From Promicromonospora thailandica (GTDB taxonomy: Bacteria > Actinomycetota > Actinomycetes > Actinomycetales > Cellulomonadaceae): 64,000 bases of DNA. Below the pieces are notes generated by a model. That model saw only the letters and a program-made list of their open reading frames with translations. It searched no databases and was not told where the DNA came from. How positions within the stretch are numbered: position 1 is the first letter of the stretch; the number at the start of each line of letters is the position of its first letter. The position numbers and the translations under genes were made by a program. Shown piece by piece: positions 15,870-23,797 of the stretch. The stretch spans positions 248,001 to 312,000 of the forward strand of contig NZ_JAMTCS010000003.1 in NCBI RefSeq assembly GCF_024171955.1. Direction: 5' to 3'.

Positions 15870-16408
15870 GCGCCGCGGGAGCCGGACCCCGGCACGCACC
15901 GGGACGGCAGTCCCTGCTCGACCGCGCCCGGGCCGCCGCGGCCGCCGTCGTCGACCCCGAGCTGCCCGTGCTCACGCTGCTCGACCTCGGCGTGCTGCGG
16001 GACGTCGAGGTGGCCGACGACGGCGCCGTCGTCGTCGCGATCACGCCCACCTACTCGGGCTGCCCCGCCATGGGCGCGATGCGCGACGACCTGCTGCGGG
16101 AGCTGCGCGCCGCGGGCCTGCCCGACGCCCGCGTGCGGGTGGCGCTCGAACCCGCCTGGACCACCGACTGGATCACACCGGCGGGGCGTGCGGCGCTCGC
16201 CGAGGCCGGGATCTCGCCGCCCGGCGCCGCGCCCCGGCGGTCCGGCCCGGTGCCGCTGCGGCTCGGACCGCCGCGGCGCGCGGTGCGGTGCCCGCGGTGC
16301 GGGTCGGGCGACACCGAGGTGACCTCCGAGTTCGGCTCGACGGCCTGCAAGGCGCTGTACCGGTGTCGCGCGTGCCGGGAACCGTTCGACCACGTGAAGG
16401 AGATCTGA
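15866..16408 (+). CDS. paaD: Phenylacetate epoxidase-associated protein PaaD
   Basis: This 180-residue protein joins a MIP18/DUF59 domain (VVDPELPVLTLLDLGVLRDV, then TPTYSGCPAMGAM) to a C-terminal zinc-ribbon-like segment (CPRCGSGDTEV ending in CRACREPFD). PaaD probably matures the iron-sulfur or diiron centres of the epoxidase. It starts with GTG at 15866, overlapping the paaC stop (GTGA). Confidence 0.93.
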   Translation: MSAAGAGPRHAPGRQSLLDRARAAAAAVVDPELPVLTLLDLGVLRDVEVADDGAVVVAITPTYSGCPAMGAMRDDLLRELRAAGLPDARVRVALEPAWTTDWITPAGRAALAEAGISPPGAAPRRSGPVPLRLGPPRRAVRCPRCGSGDTEVTSEFGSTACKALYRCRACREPFDHVKEI

Positions 16409-16409
16409 C

Positions 16410-17471
16410 GTGAGCACTCGCACCGCGTTCCACACGCTCACCGTGCGCGACGTGGAGCCGCTCACCGAGGACGCGGCCGCCGTGACGTTCGACCTGCCGG
16501 CGGACCTGCGCGCCGCGTTCGACTTCGCGGCCGGCCAGTCGCTCACGCTGCGGCGAGTGGTCGACGGCGTGGAGCACCGTCGCACGTACTCGATCTGCGC
16601 GCCCGTGGGCAGCCCGCCGCGGATCGGCGTCCGCGAGGTGCCCGACGGCCTCTTCTCGTCCTGGCTGGTGCACGAGGTACGGCCCGGTGACCGCGTGGAG
16701 GTGCAGGCGCCGAGCGGCAGCTTCCGCGCCGACCCGGCCGTGGGCGGGCGGCACCTGTGCATCGCGGCCGGGTCGGGCATCACGCCGGTGCTCTCGATCG
16801 CGTCCACGCTGCTCGGCAACCCCGACGCCCGCGTCACGCTGCTCTACGGCAACCGGACCACCGGCTCCGTGATGTTCGCCGAGGAGCTCGCGGACCTCAA
16901 GGACGCGCACCACGACCGGCTCGACCTGGTGCACGTGCTGTCCCGGGAGCCGCGCGACGTCGACCTGTTCTCGGGCCGCCTGGACGGCGACCGGCTGCGC
17001 GACCTGCTCACCCTCGTCGTGCCGGTGCGCGACATGGACCACGTGTGGCTCTGCGGACCCCTCGGCATGCTGTCGGAGGCCCGGACCGTGCTGGCGGAGC
17101 TCGGCGTGCCGGCGGAGCGGGTGCACGTCGAGCTGTTCTGGGTCGACGAGCCGCCGCCCGGGCTGCGGCACGCCGACCGGGCGGTGGAGGGCGCGACGAG
17201 CCAGGTGACGGTCGTGCTCGACGGCCGGTCGACGACGAGCGCGGTGCCCCGCGACGAGCGCCTGCTGGACGCGGCCCAGCGGGTGCGCGCCGACCTGCCC
17301 TTCGCGTGCAAGGGCGGGGTGTGCGGCACGTGCCGTGCGAAGGTGTGCGAGGGGGAGGTCGACATGGTGCGCAACTACGCGCTCGAGCCGCAGGAGGTCG
17401 CCGCGGGGTTCGTGCTGACCTGCCAGTCCTACCCCGTGACCGACCACGTCGTGGTGGACTACGACGCATGA
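16410..17471 (+). CDS. paaE: Phenylacetyl-CoA epoxidase reductase PaaE
   Basis: This 353-residue protein supplies electrons from NAD(P)H to the epoxidase. Domain order is an FAD-binding beta barrel (RRTYSICAPVG), a nucleotide-binding domain (CIAAGSGITPVLSIASTLL) and a C-terminal plant-type [2Fe-2S] domain with cysteines in FACKGGVCGTCRAKVCEG and LTCQSYP (about residues 299-338). GTG at 16410 lies one base after the paaD stop. Its own stop overlaps the next gene by ATGA. Confidence 0.96.
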   Translation: MSTRTAFHTLTVRDVEPLTEDAAAVTFDLPADLRAAFDFAAGQSLTLRRVVDGVEHRRTYSICAPVGSPPRIGVREVPDGLFSSWLVHEVRPGDRVEVQAPSGSFRADPAVGGRHLCIAAGSGITPVLSIASTLLGNPDARVTLLYGNRTTGSVMFAEELADLKDAHHDRLDLVHVLSREPRDVDLFSGRLDGDRLRDLLTLVVPVRDMDHVWLCGPLGMLSEARTVLAELGVPAERVHVELFWVDEPPPGLRHADRAVEGATSQVTVVLDGRSTTSAVPRDERLLDAAQRVRADLPFACKGGVCGTCRAKVCEGEVDMVRNYALEPQEVAAGFVLTCQSYPVTDHVVVDYDA

Positions 17472-18241
17472 GCGCGCCGCTGCTGGTCGAGGAGCACGAG
17501 GACCGTGTGGTGCTGCGGCTGAACCGGCCCGAGGTGCGCAACGCGATCGACCGCGCCATGGTCGACGCCCTGCACGCCGCGTGCGCCGCCCTGGAGGCTG
17601 AACCCCGGGTGGCGCTCGTGACCGGTGCGGGCGGCACCTTCGCCGCGGGTGCCGACATCGCCCAGCTGCGCGAGCGGCGCCGCGAGGACGCCCTGGCCGG
17701 CATCAACTCCGGGGTGCTCGACCGGCTGCGGCGGCTGCCGATGCCCGTGATCGCGCTCGTCGACGGGTACGCCCTCGGCGGCGGGGCGGAGCTCGCCTAC
17801 GCGTGCGACTTCCGGATCGGTACCCCCGCGACACGGATCGGCAACCCCGAGCCGGGCCTGGGCATCATCGCCGCCGCGGGCGCCGCGTGGCGCCTCAAGG
17901 AGCTGGTGGGCGAGCCCCTCGCCAAGGAGGTGCTGCTCGCGGGCCGCGTGCTCGACGCGCAGGAGTGCCTGGCCGTCCGGCTGCTCAACGAGGTGGTCGA
18001 CGCCGACGACCTGGAGCCCGCCGGGCACCGCCTCGCCGACCGGATCACCGCCCAGGCGCCGCTGGCCGTGCGGCTCACCAAGTCGGTCGTGGACGCGCCG
18101 CCCGGCGCGCACCCGCTGGTCGACGACGTGGCGCAGGCCGTGCTGTTCGAGACCCAGGAGAAGAGCGACCGGATGACCGCGTTCCTCGAACGCCGCAGGC
18201 CGCGCCGCAGTGAGCCCGGCAGCAGTGAGGAGCGCGCATGA
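17468..18241 (+). CDS. paaF: Enoyl-CoA hydratase (PaaF-like)
   Basis: This 257-residue crotonase-fold protein has oxyanion-hole segments FAAGADIAQLRE and GYALGGGAELAYACDF, and the catalytic Glu in GNPEPGLGIIAAAGAAWRL. Both start and stop overlap the flanking genes by ATGA. In the phenylacetate pathway PaaF hydrates 2,3-dehydroadipyl-CoA. Choosing F for this one and G for the later paralogue rests on order and on the catalytic Glu here. Confidence 0.83.
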   Translation: MSAPLLVEEHEDRVVLRLNRPEVRNAIDRAMVDALHAACAALEAEPRVALVTGAGGTFAAGADIAQLRERRREDALAGINSGVLDRLRRLPMPVIALVDGYALGGGAELAYACDFRIGTPATRIGNPEPGLGIIAAAGAAWRLKELVGEPLAKEVLLAGRVLDAQECLAVRLLNEVVDADDLEPAGHRLADRITAQAPLAVRLTKSVVDAPPGAHPLVDDVAQAVLFETQEKSDRMTAFLERRRPRRSEPGSSEERA

Positions 18242-19077
18242 CGCCCGACCCCGCCGCCGTCCCCGAGCGGGTCGGCGTCTACGGCGGTGGCCGCATGGGA
18301 GCGGGCATCGCGCACGCCTTCGCGGTCGCGGGCGCCGCCGTCACCGTCGTCGAGAGCGGCGACGCCGCGGCGCGTGCCGCGCGCGAGCGCGTCGCGGCGA
18401 GCCTCGCGCGCGCGGCCGGCACGGGGGCGACCGTCGCCGGCACCGTCGAGGTGGTGACCGACGACGCCGCCCTGGCCGGGTGCCCCCTGGTGGTCGAGGC
18501 GGTGCCCGAGCTGGTCGAGCTCAAGCACGACGTGCTGCGCCGCACGGCCGCCGTGGCGCCCGCTGCCGTGATCGGCAGCAACACCAGCTCGCTGTCGATC
18601 GACACCCTGGCCGACGCCCTGCCGGACCCGGCGCGCCTGGTGGGACTGCACTTCTTCAACCCCGTCCCGGTCAGCGCGCTGGTCGAGGTCGTGGTGGGCC
18701 CGCGGACGGCGTCCGCCCTGGTCGACGACGCCCGCCGCTGGGTCGCGGGCCTGGGCCGCACGGCGATCACCGTCCGGGACTCGCCGGGCTTCGCCAGCAG
18801 CCGCCTCGGCGTGGCGCTCGCGCTGGAGGCGATGCGCATGCTGGAGGAGGGCGTGGCGTCCGCCGAGGACATCGACACCGCGATGACCCTGGGCTACCGG
18901 CACCCGACGGGGCCGCTGCGCACCACCGACGTGGTGGGGCTGGACGTGCGGCTGCACATCGCCGAGCACCTCGAGCGCGAGCTCGGCCCGCGCTTCGCAC
19001 CGCCCCGGGTGCTCCGCGACAAGGTGGCGGCGGGGGAGCTGGGCCGCAAGACCGGACAGGGTTTCTACACGTGGTGA
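18238..19077 (+). CDS. paaH: 3-hydroxyacyl-CoA dehydrogenase (PaaH)
   Basis: This 279-residue protein has an N-terminal NAD-binding Rossmann motif (VYGGGRMGAGIAHAFAVAG), the segment VEAVPELVELK, the catalytic-region HFFNPVPVSALVEVV and a C-terminal dimerisation domain ending RKTGQGFYTW. It oxidises 3-hydroxyadipyl-CoA to 3-oxoadipyl-CoA in this pathway. It is a single-domain short form, coupled by ATGA to the upstream hydratase. Confidence 0.9.
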   Translation: MTPDPAAVPERVGVYGGGRMGAGIAHAFAVAGAAVTVVESGDAAARAARERVAASLARAAGTGATVAGTVEVVTDDAALAGCPLVVEAVPELVELKHDVLRRTAAVAPAAVIGSNTSSLSIDTLADALPDPARLVGLHFFNPVPVSALVEVVVGPRTASALVDDARRWVAGLGRTAITVRDSPGFASSRLGVALALEAMRMLEEGVASAEDIDTAMTLGYRHPTGPLRTTDVVGLDVRLHIAEHLERELGPRFAPPRVLRDKVAAGELGRKTGQGFYTW

Positions 19078-19112
19078 CCCGGCAGTCCCGCGAGCACCGA
19101 GAAGGAGGCACG

Positions 19113-19904
19113 ATGAGCGACGCACCCGTCGTCGTCGACCGCGAGGACGCGGTCACGACGATCACTCTCGACGACCCCGCGCACCGCAACGCGCTGACCG
19201 TCGCGGCCAAGGTGGCGCTGCGCGACGCCGTCGCGGACGCGGCCGCCGACGACGGGGTGCGCGCCGTGGTGCTCGCCGGCACGGCCCGGGCGTTCTGCCT
19301 GGGCCAGGACCTGGGCGAGCACGCCGAGACGCTGGCGCAGGGCCCCGAGGCGGCGTTCGCCACGGTCCGCGAGCACTACTCGCCGGTCGTGCGCGACCTG
19401 ATGACCATGCCCAAGCCCGTGGTCGCCGCCGTGGCGGGCACGTGCGTGGGCGCGGGTCTGGGCCTCGCGCTCGCGTGCGACCACCGCGTGTTCGGCACCG
19501 GCACGAAGCTGGCCACGGCGTTCACCGGCATCGGGCTCACGTTCGACACCGGGCTGTCGGTCACGCTGCCCCGCGCCGTCGGCGACGCCCGCGCCAAGGA
19601 GCTGATGCTGTTCGGCCGCACGTTCAGCGCGCAGGAGGCGGTCGCGTGGGGCATCTCCGGCGAGATCGTCGAGACCGAGCAGGTGCTGCCCCGGGCCGTC
19701 GAGCTGGCCCGGGCGCTCGCCGCGGGGCCCACGACGGCGTTCGCGCAGAGCAAGCGCCTGATCGCGCAGGCGCCGGGCCGGGGTCTGGACGACGCGCTGG
19801 ACGCCGAGGCCCGCGCCCAGCTCGCCTGCGGGTCGACCACGGACCACGCGGCGGCGGTGCGCTCCTTCCTGTCCCGCGAACCCGCCGTCTTCACGGGCCG
19901 CTGA
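19113..19904 (+). CDS. paaG: Enoyl-CoA hydratase/isomerase (PaaG-like)
   Basis: This 263-residue crotonase has ARAFCLGQDLGEHAETLA and GTCVGAGLGLALACDHRVFG, both oxyanion-hole elements. The Glu at the hydratase position of the PaaF-like paralogue is replaced (TAFTGIGLTFDTGLSVTLPR), which fits an isomerase of the PaaG type that converts ring 1,2-epoxyphenylacetyl-CoA to oxepin-CoA. GAAGGAGG precedes ATG 19113. It is the last intact gene of the plus-strand paa operon. Confidence 0.83.
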   Translation: MSDAPVVVDREDAVTTITLDDPAHRNALTVAAKVALRDAVADAAADDGVRAVVLAGTARAFCLGQDLGEHAETLAQGPEAAFATVREHYSPVVRDLMTMPKPVVAAVAGTCVGAGLGLALACDHRVFGTGTKLATAFTGIGLTFDTGLSVTLPRAVGDARAKELMLFGRTFSAQEAVAWGISGEIVETEQVLPRAVELARALAAGPTTAFAQSKRLIAQAPGRGLDDALDAEARAQLACGSTTDHAAAVRSFLSREPAVFTGR

Positions 19905-19942
19905 CGTGCCGATCCGCCGCGGAACGGAGGAGAGATCGCACC

Positions 19943-20035
19943 ATGAGGGGCTCGTCGCCCGACGACTCCTACGTTCGGCGGGTCCCGGAGGGGTTCGGCG
20001 CGAGGTTTGTGATGTGGGCGCGGGTGGCCGCGTAG
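19943..20035 (+). other. 30-codon ORF behind an orphan ribosome binding site
   Basis: A strong Shine-Dalgarno sequence (GGAGGAGAG, 19927-19935) eight bases before ATG 19943 leads into an ORF of only 30 codons ending in TAG. Most of it lies antisense to the 3' end of the esterase gene. No family is recognised. It could be a leaderless small protein, the remnant of a lost paa gene whose body was replaced, or chance. Coding status is doubtful. Confidence 0.3.
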
Positions 20036-21039
20036 GCCGCGGCCTGCTCGCGGGCCTGGCCCGGGTAGGCGGCGTGGCCCGCGGTCAGCACCGTCAGGTC
20101 GAGGGCCGCCCCGGGGGCCCGCGCGACGCCGTTCGCGACGCCGAACTGGCCCGGCGGCGGCACGGAGGTGTCCCAGGCGGCGCACTCGACCCGCACAGGG
20201 ATCCGCAGGTGCGTGGCCGCGACCGACGCGTCGTGGAACGCCAGCACCTCGCGCGCCTCGGGGTGGTCGGCCACGTGGTGCCGCACGGCCTCGCCGCTGC
20301 CGAGGCACGGCATCTGCAGACGCAGGTCGTGCTGCCCGAACGTGGGCACCTCCAGCGTGGCGCCGACGAACCGGTCGTCCCACGGCAGGGCCAGCGCGCC
20401 GATGCCGCCGCCGAAGCTCGTGCCGACGTAGTACAGCGGCAGGTCCGCGAGGGCCGGGTCGCGCTCGGCGAGCATGTCCAGCAGGGCGGTCGCCGCGTGC
20501 CACAGGTCGACGGCGGAGCGGCCCACCGCGTAGGTGTCCACCGCCTCGATCCCGTGCAGCACGTGCGCCGAGCTGGTGTCCGGCGCCCCGACGCCCCGGT
20601 TGAGCGCTCCCAGCCCCCGGGCGACGGGGAAGCCGACGGCGGCGTCGCGCGGGACGCGCTCGAAGCTCGGCGCGTCCCGCCCGCCGTACCCGTGGCTGTG
20701 CACCACGCCCACCCGGGGCGGTCCGTCCACGGGCAGCGCGACCCAGGCGCGCAGACGCAGGCCGCCGTCGCCGGTGTGGGTGATCACGAAGACGTCGTGC
20801 GTGGCCCGGCGGACGGTCGCGGCGCCCTCGGCGTCGGCCCGCTCGGCCACGACGTCGGACCGCACCTCCCGGGACCGCGCGTACCAGGACCGCCACAGGT
20901 CGGCGAAGCCGTCCGGCTCCGCGGCGGGCTCCACGGCGAGCAGGGCGTCGCGGTCGTACCCGTAGGTGCCGTCGATCGGGCTGTCCGCGAACCACCGGTC
21001 GTACGGGGCGGGCAGAGGCCGGGGCGGCGGCGCGGTCAC
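19969..21039 (-). CDS. Acetylxylan esterase / cephalosporin-C deacetylase family hydrolase
   Basis: This 356-residue alpha/beta hydrolase resembles the AXE1 (carbohydrate esterase 7) family. It has the N-terminal fold mark FADLWRSWYARS, the oxyanion segment VVHSHGYGGRDAP, the nucleophile elbow YVGTSFGGGIGALAL with the catalytic Ser, ECAAWDTSVPP near the acid position, and TAGHAAYPGQ with the catalytic His. These enzymes remove acetyl groups from xylo-oligosaccharides and small molecules. GTG at 21039 overlaps the P450 stop by GTGA, so the esterase is translated with the P450. It ends about 65 bases after paaG, converging on it. Confidence 0.83.
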   Translation of the reverse strand: MTAPPPRPLPAPYDRWFADSPIDGTYGYDRDALLAVEPAAEPDGFADLWRSWYARSREVRSDVVAERADAEGAATVRRATHDVFVITHTGDGGLRLRAWVALPVDGPPRVGVVHSHGYGGRDAPSFERVPRDAAVGFPVARGLGALNRGVGAPDTSSAHVLHGIEAVDTYAVGRSAVDLWHAATALLDMLAERDPALADLPLYYVGTSFGGGIGALALPWDDRFVGATLEVPTFGQHDLRLQMPCLGSGEAVRHHVADHPEAREVLAFHDASVAATHLRIPVRVECAAWDTSVPPPGQFGVANGVARAPGAALDLTVLTAGHAAYPGQAREQAAAYAATRAHITNLAPNPSGTRRT

Positions 21040-22352
21040 GAGTCGGCGGCCCAGGGGGACCGGTCGCCGTCCTCGCCCGAGTCGCCCCAGGTGCCGTACG
21101 GCGGCTGCTGGCGCGGCGACGGGAACGTCACGGGCAGCCGCGCCGGGAACCGCATCCAGGGGCTGGTGGCCCACTCGACCCGGTTCGGGTCGCCGGTCAG
21201 GGTGAGCTGGAGCCGCTTGAGCAGCTCGGCGACGGCGATCCGGGCCACGACCCGGCCCAGCCGGGGCGCGGGGCAGCGGTGCGCGCCCGCGCCGAACGAC
21301 AGGTAGGCGCGGTTGCCCACGGTCTCCCACGGGTCGGCGGACTGCACGAGCGGGTCGTGGTTGGCGGCGTGCACGGCCACGACCACCGGGTCGCCGCGCG
21401 CGACGAGCTTGTCGTCGACCACCACGTCCCGCACGGCGAACCGGGGCATGAGGTTGGGGTTGGTGGTGGAGCGCCAGAGCACCTCGTCGAGCGCGTCGTC
21501 GATGTGCAGGCGCCCGCCCGAGACCCGGTGCGAGAACCGCGGGTCGCTCAGGATCAGCACCAGCGTCTGCGCCACCCAGGCCATGAGCGACTCGGTGGCC
21601 GCCGCCGTGATGGCCGTCAGAGTCTGGGCGCGCTCCAGGTCGTTCTCGAAGTTCTCGTGCACGGCCAGCACGCCGGCGATGTCGCGGGTGCCGTGCGCCC
21701 GGCTGTGCTCGATGTGCCCGGTCACGAGCGCGCGCAGCTCGCCCGTCAGGGCGCGGGCGTCCGCCCCGGCCTCGAAGATCGCCCGGGTGATCTCCTGCAG
21801 GCGCTGCGCCTGACCGGGCTCCAGGCCGTCCAGCTCGGACAGCACGAGGAACGGGACGACGGCGGCGTACTCCGCCACCAGGTCGGCGTGCCCGCGGTCC
21901 TCGAACCGGTCGATCAGCATGCCGCACAGGCGGCGGGTGATCGCGCCCGCGCGGGCCTCGTCGACCTGCTCCAGCGCGTCGTCCACGGGCGGGCGCATCC
22001 GGGCGTGCTTCGCGCCGTCGGCGTCGGCCAGGGTGGGCTTGGGTGCCGTCGCGAGCACCAGGTGCAGGCCCGACTGCGGGCCCAGCAGGCCCTTGCCGTG
22101 CCCGTTCCAGATCGAGGGGTCCTTGATGAAGGTGTGGTCGTCGCGCAGCAGGCCCACGGCGGCCGAGTGGCCGAGCACGAGCCAGCCCGGCACACCCGGC
22201 TCCAGGTCGATCGGGGCCACGGCGCCCCAGCGCTCGCGCAGCTGCTCGTACACCGTGTTCGCGTCGGGCGACGTCGTCGTCGCCACGAGCGGGGTGCGGT
22301 CGGTGACGTCGCTCAGACGCACCGGCCGCGGGGCCGGCGATGGTGCGGTCAC
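21036..22352 (-). CDS. Cytochrome P450 lacking the ExxR motif (CYP157-like)
   Basis: This 438-residue P450 has a heme-ligand segment FGAGAHRCPAPRLG with Cys360, and an I-helix AATES (251-255) in place of the usual AGxET. The K-helix, which in nearly all P450s has ExxR, reads DEVLWR (289-294): Trp stands where Arg should be. This matches the CYP157 family of Streptomyces, whose K-helix is EQSLW, known to lack ExxR. GTG at 22352 follows GAGGAGAA. It is translationally coupled to the downstream esterase. No ferredoxin or reductase lies nearby. The substrate is unknown; the CYP157-like call is by motif only. Confidence 0.88.
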   Translation of the reverse strand: MTAPSPAPRPVRLSDVTDRTPLVATTTSPDANTVYEQLRERWGAVAPIDLEPGVPGWLVLGHSAAVGLLRDDHTFIKDPSIWNGHGKGLLGPQSGLHLVLATAPKPTLADADGAKHARMRPPVDDALEQVDEARAGAITRRLCGMLIDRFEDRGHADLVAEYAAVVPFLVLSELDGLEPGQAQRLQEITRAIFEAGADARALTGELRALVTGHIEHSRAHGTRDIAGVLAVHENFENDLERAQTLTAITAAATESLMAWVAQTLVLILSDPRFSHRVSGGRLHIDDALDEVLWRSTTNPNLMPRFAVRDVVVDDKLVARGDPVVVAVHAANHDPLVQSADPWETVGNRAYLSFGAGAHRCPAPRLGRVVARIAVAELLKRLQLTLTGDPNRVEWATSPWMRFPARLPVTFPSPRQQPPYGTWGDSGEDGDRSPWAADS

Positions 22353-22542
22353 GGTTCTCCTCTCGGCGGTCGCCCCGTCCGGCGGTGCGCCCGGCGGACG
22401 AGGCCTCGTCGGGATGCTAACCGACGGGCGCGGCCCGCCCGCGGCACGGCACGACGCCGTCAGGTCACGATCCGGCACGACCTGTCCGGTTCGCCCGCCG
22501 GGGGCCTGGCGGTCCGGGCGCAGGATCGGCAGGATGTGCGCC

Positions 22543-23742
22543 ATGCCCCAGGCCACACCCCTGCTCAGACTGCTGAACCTGCTGCTCACGCCCGGTATGC
22601 GCACCCGCACGGACCCCGACGCCGTCTTCGACGGCATCCTCGCCGAGGTGCAGCGCGGGCGGGTCCCGCTCACCGACGCCGACCTCGCCGCGGTCGACGG
22701 TCTGCGCCTGCTGCTCGCCGACCACGCCGCCAACCCGGACCTCAGCGGCCTCGGCTGGATGAGCACCCAGGACCAGATCCGCGACCGGCTCCGGAACCGG
22801 GCCGTGGTGCGCGACGCCCAGGCCACGCGCCCCGGCGTCCGCGAGGAGCCGGTGACGGCGCCCGTGTTCGTCGTCGGCCTGCCGCGGACCGGTACCACGC
22901 TGACCTACCACCTCATCGCCCGGCACCCCGGGAACCGCGGACCCAAGCTGTGGGAGATGACCAACCTGGGCCTGCCGCTGCCGGCGGCCGAGCGGGCGAA
23001 GGTGATCGAGAAGACCCGCAAGCGGTTCGCCACCGTCGGCAAGGTCAGCCCGGCGTGGGCGCACCTGCACCCGCTGGTCGCCGAGAGCGAGGAAGAGGAC
23101 TTCATGCTGCGCGCGCACACCGAGATGTTCGCGACGTGGGGTCCGGCGCCGCGCTACCTCGAGTGGGTCAAGGGCGCCGACCTGACCGAGGACTACCGGT
23201 TCCTGCGCGACGCGCTGCAGGTCATCGCGGCGGGCGAGGCGCCGGACCGGTGGGTGCTCAAGCACCCCATGGACCTGTGGCGCCTGCCCGAGATCCTCCG
23301 CGCGTTCCCGGACGCCCGGTTCGTGTGGACGCACCGCGCCCCGTCGGCCGCCGTGGCCTCCGGCTGCTCAATGGCCGAGGCGACGCAGGTGATGTACACC
23401 AAGCCGGGCCGGATCGACCTCGACCGCATCGGGCAGGAGTGGCTGGAGATCTCCGCGGGCGGCGTGGAGCGGGCCATGACGCTGCGCGAGCAGCTCCCCG
23501 CCGACGCCGTGGTCGACGTCGTCTACGACGACCTGGTGGCCGAGCCCGAGACGGTGCTGCGGGGCGTGTTCGACCGGCTGGACCTGGACTGGACCCCCGT
23601 CGACGCCGCGACCCTCGCCGCCGCCACCGACCGCACGGGCCACACGCCCCACCGCTACACCCTGGAGCGCTACGGCCTGGACGAGACCCAGGTCGCGAAG
23701 GCCTTCGCCGGCTACGAGATCCCGGCCTCCACCCTGAGCTGA
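22543..23742 (+). CDS. Sulfotransferase family protein
   Basis: This 399-residue protein has the PAPS 5'-phosphosulfate-binding loop FVVGLPRTGTTLTYHLIARH (about residues 107-126) and a 3'-phosphate-binding segment with FVWTHRAPSAAVASGCSM. The DFMLRAHTEM and WVLKHPMDLWRLPEIL segments match bacterial members of the family. ATG 22543 is preceded by AGGA; ATG 22534 (MCAMPQ) is equally possible. It is divergent from the P450-esterase pair. A tailoring role on a small molecule or glycan is possible, but the acceptor is unknown. Its stop codon is inside a perfect 54-bp palindrome. Confidence 0.85.
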   Translation: MPQATPLLRLLNLLLTPGMRTRTDPDAVFDGILAEVQRGRVPLTDADLAAVDGLRLLLADHAANPDLSGLGWMSTQDQIRDRLRNRAVVRDAQATRPGVREEPVTAPVFVVGLPRTGTTLTYHLIARHPGNRGPKLWEMTNLGLPLPAAERAKVIEKTRKRFATVGKVSPAWAHLHPLVAESEEEDFMLRAHTEMFATWGPAPRYLEWVKGADLTEDYRFLRDALQVIAAGEAPDRWVLKHPMDLWRLPEILRAFPDARFVWTHRAPSAAVASGCSMAEATQVMYTKPGRIDLDRIGQEWLEISAGGVERAMTLREQLPADAVVDVVYDDLVAEPETVLRGVFDRLDLDWTPVDAATLAAATDRTGHTPHRYTLERYGLDETQVAKAFAGYEIPASTLS

Positions 23743-23792
23743 CGTGTCAGACGCTCAGGCCACCCGGGTGGCCTGAGCGTCTGACACGTCAG
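23739..23792. terminator. Perfect 54-bp palindrome between convergent genes
   Basis: Arms 23739-23765 and 23766-23792 are exact reverse complements over 27 bp with no loop. The left end includes the sulfotransferase stop codon, and the right end lies five bases from the serA stop. As RNA from either strand it folds into one long hairpin, so it probably terminates both genes. No T-tract follows on either side. Confidence 0.75.
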
Positions 23793-23797
23793 GTGGG

